Assembly: GCA_023410445.1 (NCBI GenBank)
Contig: JAEYPT010000007.1
Span: 1-64,000, forward strand
Source of the DNA: Bacillota bacterium
Lineage (GTDB): Bacteria > Bacillota > Clostridia > Oscillospirales > Acutalibacteraceae
Length of the DNA: 64,000 nucleotides
Direction: 5' to 3'
Numbering within the stretch: the first letter of the stretch is position 1; every line of letters begins with the position of its first letter. The notes under the pieces were generated by a model. The model was not told where the DNA came from. It did no database searches and saw only the letters and a list, made by a program, of their open reading frames with translations. Position numbers and translations under genes: made by a program. Below are positions 60,642 to 64,000 of this stretch, in pieces.

Positions 60642-62252
60642 ATGGATACGGAAATGTTTGAACTTCAGAAATTCCTGTTCGAGCAGGCACCGACCCGTCT
60701 GCAGCTGCTGAATTATTCCGCGCGCCTGCCGAAGCAGTACCGGATTACGGTATACCGCAATCATTCGTTTGAATTGGTCGAGCACACGATCGTTCCCTAT
60801 CTGGAATATGCGGGCATCGGTGCGGAGTTTACCTACAGCGACTACGACGACAGCCTCTCGTTCCATGACCTGGACGCATCTGCCGACCTGATGATCCTCT
60901 GGCTGGACTTCAGCCGTTATAAGATGCAGGATGTCGGCGCGTTTCTCCGGGAACGGCTGGATTTTCTGCATACGATTTTTCTCCGACCGGTTCTTGTGGT
61001 TCCGTTTGAGGGTGAGTTTGAAACCAAACGCTCGGATGAATGCTGCTACAGTCTGGCGGCCGTTCGCGAGAGCCTGGGGAAGAAGTTTACCGACCTGCGG
61101 CTGGAGCCCTTTTCCGGAACGAAAATGAGCGCCGCCGCCTGCATGGGTGCGGCGCGGGACCTTGGCCTCAAATATATCCCGGCGCTTTTGAAGCCCGCGC
61201 TGAAAGCGGTGATCGTTGACCTCGACAACACGCTTTACCGGGGCGTGCTGGGGGAGGACGGAGCGAAAAATCTGGTGCTGACCGAGGGCCATGTTCGCCT
61301 GCAGAAAAGGCTTAAGGAACTGTCGCAGCAGGGCTTTTTCCTTTGTGCCGTAAGCAAGAACGACGCGCGCGACGTGGAGGAACTGTTCCGGCTGCGGGAG
61401 GATTTTCCGCTCCGGGCAAACTGTTTCACCAAAGTGGCCGCATCCTGGAACGCCAAAGCGGATTCGATTGCGGAGCTTTCCTCTTACCTGAACATCGGTA
61501 TGGACAGCATGCTGTTTGTGGACGATAACCCCGGCGAGCTGTTTGCGGTTCAGCACGCAATCCCGCAAATCCATGAAATCCGGGCGGAGGCGGATGCGTC
61601 GGTCACGGCGGATGTACTGGAGAATTATCCCGGATTGCTGAAGCTGCACGCTGTCGCAGAGGATGGAATCCGCAAAAACGACCTGCAGGCAAACGAACTG
61701 AGAGCCCGCCTGCAAAGCAGTGCGAAGTCGGAGGAAGAGTACCTCCGGTCGCTCGCGGTGAAGCTGATTTATTCCGTCGATGAGCCGGCACAGGCGGAAC
61801 GGATTTCTCAGCTGGCCAATAAGACGAATCAGTTCATTTTTAATTATAAGCGTTATCCCGTTGCTCAGATCGAAGAAATGATGCAGGGCGAAGACAGCGC
61901 CGTGGTTTCGGTGAGTCTGTCGGATAAGCTGTCTGACAGCGGCATCATCTGCGTCTGTGCCGCCAGACGGCGCGGCGATACAGCCGAAATTGAGGACTGC
62001 CTTGTCAGCTGCCGGGCGCTTGGCCGCGGGCTCGACGATCTGATCGTACTGGGGGCCATCCGCGCGGCCGCCGATCGGCTGCGGTGCTCCCGCGTCCGGG
62101 TTCTGTTCCAGAAAGGGGAACGGAATTTGCCCGCTGAAAAATTCGTGGAGCAGAATCTGAGGGAATGCCTGGAAGACGGCGCCGAATTTCGGTACCGACT
62201 GCCTGAGGGACCGGCTGAAATTGAAATCCGTGAAGGAAAGGTTGAGAAATAG
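60642..62252 (+). CDS. FkbH-like HAD-IIIC protein
   Basis: A 536-residue protein. After an N-terminal domain (1-180), the HAD domain starts at KAVIVDLDNTLYRGVLGEDG, with DLDNTL motif I, and continues to SMLFVDDNPGE. The C-terminal part (from about 340) is the GNAT-like region usual for FkbH. Known FkbH proteins load a glyceryl unit from 1,3-bisphosphoglycerate onto an acyl carrier protein, and an ACP gene follows here. A role in making glyceryl- or another hydroxyacyl-ACP is inferred. The ATG at 60642 lies two bases after the aminotransferase stop. Confidence 0.88.
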   Translation: MDTEMFELQKFLFEQAPTRLQLLNYSARLPKQYRITVYRNHSFELVEHTIVPYLEYAGIGAEFTYSDYDDSLSFHDLDASADLMILWLDFSRYKMQDVGAFLRERLDFLHTIFLRPVLVVPFEGEFETKRSDECCYSLAAVRESLGKKFTDLRLEPFSGTKMSAAACMGAARDLGLKYIPALLKPALKAVIVDLDNTLYRGVLGEDGAKNLVLTEGHVRLQKRLKELSQQGFFLCAVSKNDARDVEELFRLREDFPLRANCFTKVAASWNAKADSIAELSSYLNIGMDSMLFVDDNPGELFAVQHAIPQIHEIRAEADASVTADVLENYPGLLKLHAVAEDGIRKNDLQANELRARLQSSAKSEEEYLRSLAVKLIYSVDEPAQAERISQLANKTNQFIFNYKRYPVAQIEEMMQGEDSAVVSVSLSDKLSDSGIICVCAARRRGDTAEIEDCLVSCRALGRGLDDLIVLGAIRAAADRLRCSRVRVLFQKGERNLPAEKFVEQNLRECLEDGAEFRYRLPEGPAEIEIREGKVEK

Positions 62253-62253
62253 A

Positions 62254-62472
62254 ATGGAAGAAAAGGTACGTGCCATTGTAGCCAAGGTTTTGGCGAAGGA
62301 CGCCGCGGCACTGGAGAACGAAATGGACACTCCGGCATTGTGGGATTCCCTGCACCTCATTGAAATCATCCTCGCCGTAGAAGAGGAATTCGACATCACA
62401 CTGGAGCCCGAGAAAATTGCGAAGGTCAAAACGCTCCGCGACCTCTGCGCTCTGGTTGCTGAGGAAGGCTGA
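62254..62472 (+). CDS. Acyl carrier protein
   Basis: A 72-residue ACP with helix 2 motif ALWDSLHLIEIILAVEEEF; the Ser in WDSL carries the phosphopantetheine arm. It is not next to fatty acid genes. It starts one base after the FkbH-like stop and ends 5 bases before the acyltransferase gene, so it is a dedicated carrier for this locus. ATG 62254 follows GGAAAGGTTGAG. Confidence 0.92.
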   Translation: MEEKVRAIVAKVLAKDAAALENEMDTPALWDSLHLIEIILAVEEEFDITLEPEKIAKVKTLRDLCALVAEEG

Positions 62473-62477
62473 CGAAG

Positions 62478-63461
62478 ATGGACCATCGTATTTCTCTGGA
62501 CGGCTATGCCTACCGGCTCCGTCCCATCCGGCTTTCGGACGCGGAATTCATTCTGCGGGTCCGTTTGGAAGACAAGGAGCGCAACCGCTTCATTCATGAG
62601 ATTCCGAACGACGTTTCGGTTCAGGAGGAGTGGCTCCGGGCTTACCTTGAGCGGCCGGACGACTATTACTTTGTAATTGAAAACAAAATGACCGCACAGC
62701 CGGAGGGCCTGATCGCCATTTACAATTTTGAGGGAAACGGCAGGGCCGAATGGGGACGCTGGGTGGTCCAAAAGGGGTCTTTCGCTTCCGTCGAAAGCGT
62801 GAACCTGATTTACCGCGTCGCATTTGAAAAACTCGGCCTTGCGGAGCTGTGTTGCCGCACGATCCGCGACAATACGGCCGTGGTGTCCTTCCATGACTCC
62901 ATCCGCGAAAAGACAAAAGGCATTCTGAAGGATTACTGCTCCATTGGGGACCAGTCGTTCGATGCCGTAGAGCAATATGCGGAGAAGGCCTATTTTTACG
63001 ACACCGTAAAACCCGATTTGGACCAGAAATCCTGCACGATTTTCCTTCGCAACCTGAGGGTCGAAACCGGGGGATTGCAGTTCCACCACATCGGCGTGGC
63101 GGCGAAGAATATCGGCAAGGAACTGGCGGCGTTCCGGATGCTCGGCTACCGGGAAGAGGGAGCCGTGTTTGAGGACAAAAGCCAGGGAATCCGCGGCCTG
63201 TTCCTCACCGCGAAGGGGCAGCCCCGCCTGGAACTGCTGGAAAATCTGGAGGGTAGCGACACCCTCACGCCGTTTATTGACGGCAGAGTCAAGATGTACC
63301 ACATGGGGTACTGCGTAAGCAATATCGAGCACGCTGTCGAGGTGCTGACCCGCTGCCGTGTGCCTATTGTTTCTCCGCTGAAGCAGTCCGTCTATTTTGG
63401 AAAGCGCATCTGTTTTTTAATGCTCCCCAATCTGTATATGATCGAGCTGATTGAAACCTGA
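62478..63461 (+). CDS. GNAT acyltransferase fused to a VOC domain
   Basis: A 327-residue fusion. Residues 1-175 are GNAT-like (YRLRPIRLSDAEFILRVRLEDKERNRFIHEI, EGLIAIYNFEGNGRAEWGRWVV, EKLGLAELCCRTIRDN). Residues 197-327 are a vicinal-oxygen-chelate (glyoxalase-type) domain (LQFHHIGVAAKNIGKELAAFRMLGY ... MYHMGYCVSNIEHAVEVL ... YMIELIE) with His and Glu residues at metal-site positions. The neighbouring ACP suggests that it transfers a carrier-bound acyl group to the amino sugar; the VOC half could modify or bind that group. Both roles are inferred. ATG 62478. Confidence 0.82.
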   Translation: MDHRISLDGYAYRLRPIRLSDAEFILRVRLEDKERNRFIHEIPNDVSVQEEWLRAYLERPDDYYFVIENKMTAQPEGLIAIYNFEGNGRAEWGRWVVQKGSFASVESVNLIYRVAFEKLGLAELCCRTIRDNTAVVSFHDSIREKTKGILKDYCSIGDQSFDAVEQYAEKAYFYDTVKPDLDQKSCTIFLRNLRVETGGLQFHHIGVAAKNIGKELAAFRMLGYREEGAVFEDKSQGIRGLFLTAKGQPRLELLENLEGSDTLTPFIDGRVKMYHMGYCVSNIEHAVEVLTRCRVPIVSPLKQSVYFGKRICFLMLPNLYMIELIET

Positions 63462-63508
63462 GTTTTTGAGCCGCGGAGGCGGAACGTGAAATATTGGAGT
63501 GATTGAAT

Positions 63509-64000
63509 TTGGAACGGATTACAAAAGTCGTTTTTTTCTTCCCTTGGACGGAAGTGAGCGGTGGCCCTTTTTTTCTGACTCGGCTGGCGGAGGATCTGGA
63601 AAAAACGGGAAAATATGAAGTCTATTATACGGATTATGAAAATTGTCTGTTTGAAAAGCTGGTCAAAAACCCCAATATTCACAAACTGGTTTATAAGGAC
63701 GAAAAAACCGGATTTAAAGTTTTCCCGGAGGAACCGGTCATTTTGGTGACGCCGATTTACTGGGCATGTTATGTTCCGATTATGCATCCGCGGTCTAGAA
63801 TCATGTTTTTTAACTGGCACAACTGCTGCATCCCGGTTCTTCGGGGTGACTGGCAGGTCAATGACACCGAGATGAACCAATTTCTGAAGATCGTGTATGA
63901 TTCCCAGTCGGTTTTTTTCTGCGATCTTACGCACTGGTCGTATCAGAACACGCCGAATCTGCGGTTCGAAAAGAAGTTTGTCCCCATCATCCTGCCCCCC
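63509..64000 (+). CDS. Probable glycosyltransferase, cut by the window end
   Basis: The first 164 residues of a protein starting ERITKVVFFFPWTEVSGGPFFLTRLAEDLEKTGKYEVYYTDYE. The hydrophobic strand, the SGG loop and the repeated helix-strand pattern resemble the N-terminal half of a GT-B glycosyltransferase, but the motif that would prove it lies beyond the window. The start is the TTG at 63509 behind TTGGAG. It continues the polysaccharide locus and shows no stop to position 64000. Confidence 0.7.
   Translation, partial: MERITKVVFFFPWTEVSGGPFFLTRLAEDLEKTGKYEVYYTDYENCLFEKLVKNPNIHKLVYKDEKTGFKVFPEEPVILVTPIYWACYVPIMHPRSRIMFFNWHNCCIPVLRGDWQVNDTEMNQFLKIVYDSQSVFFCDLTHWSYQNTPNLRFEKKFVPIILPP

Noticed and set aside
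60459..63332. An open frame of 957 codons on the minus strand, opposite four polysaccharide genes
   Set aside because: It lies fully antisense to genes with recognised domains, has no ribosome site, and its translation is rich in Arg, His, Phe and Leu as expected for a frame shadow of GC-rich coding DNA.

Overview
The window looks like the chromosome of a spore-forming, low-to-mid GC Clostridia, most likely an Oscillospiraceae/Ruminococcaceae-type anaerobe. The evidence is glycogen genes in the clostridial order glgB-glgC-glgD-glgA with a GlgD subunit, SpoVS, RNase Y with YmdB, T-box leaders, many TTG/GTG starts behind strong GGAGG sites, and sigma-A promoters with 17-base spacers. This placement is inference from gene content, not from a database search.

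Positions 1-15 kb hold the glycogen operon, a secreted GH3 hexosaminidase-like protein, a TraX-like membrane protein, a Xre regulator with a repeated operator, a histidine phosphatase, and leuA-leuB behind a leucine T-box. A short AT-rich island of orphan and broken reading frames follows (13.4-14.9 kb). Positions 15-32 kb are mainly housekeeping: dCMP deaminase, rsmA, a methyltransferase-like protein that lacks its zinc ligands, argS with a DUF1934 gene, ddl, rpmG-secE-nusG-rplK-rplA-rplJ-rplL with structured leaders, a MerR regulator, a two-component system, a D-Ala-D-Ala carboxypeptidase and a metallophosphoesterase.

Positions 32-35.3 kb form a surface or stress module: an ECF sigma factor, a DUF4367 membrane protein that is probably its anti-sigma partner, and a secreted protein. 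A tandem duplication has copied the secreted gene together with the tail of the DUF4367 gene. Positions 35.4-44.7 kb carry recG, a FakA/YloV-type kinase, spoVS, ymdB, rny and thrS behind a threonine T-box. Positions 45-48.7 kb are accessory: a DUF4358 gene, tRNA-Gly(CCC), an AT-rich nucleoside phosphorylase, a GNAT-YoaP protein, and a Xre regulator with two small membrane proteins controlled from a 46-bp palindrome.

Positions 49-64 kb are a cell-surface polysaccharide locus. It encodes glycosyltransferases, two membrane acyltransferases, an ABC exporter whose permease has an extra extracytoplasmic domain, UDP-galactopyranose mutase, a sugar aminotransferase, and an unusual FkbH-like HAD enzyme, acyl carrier protein and GNAT-VOC set. 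The last set suggests that an amino sugar is decorated with a carrier-bound hydroxyacyl group. A lone phage baseplate/tail-type gene sits inside the locus on the opposite strand. The locus runs off the right end of the window within another gene. The acyl-decoration module, the duplicated sigma/DUF4367/secreted unit and the zinc-less methyltransferase homologue are the most interesting parts.
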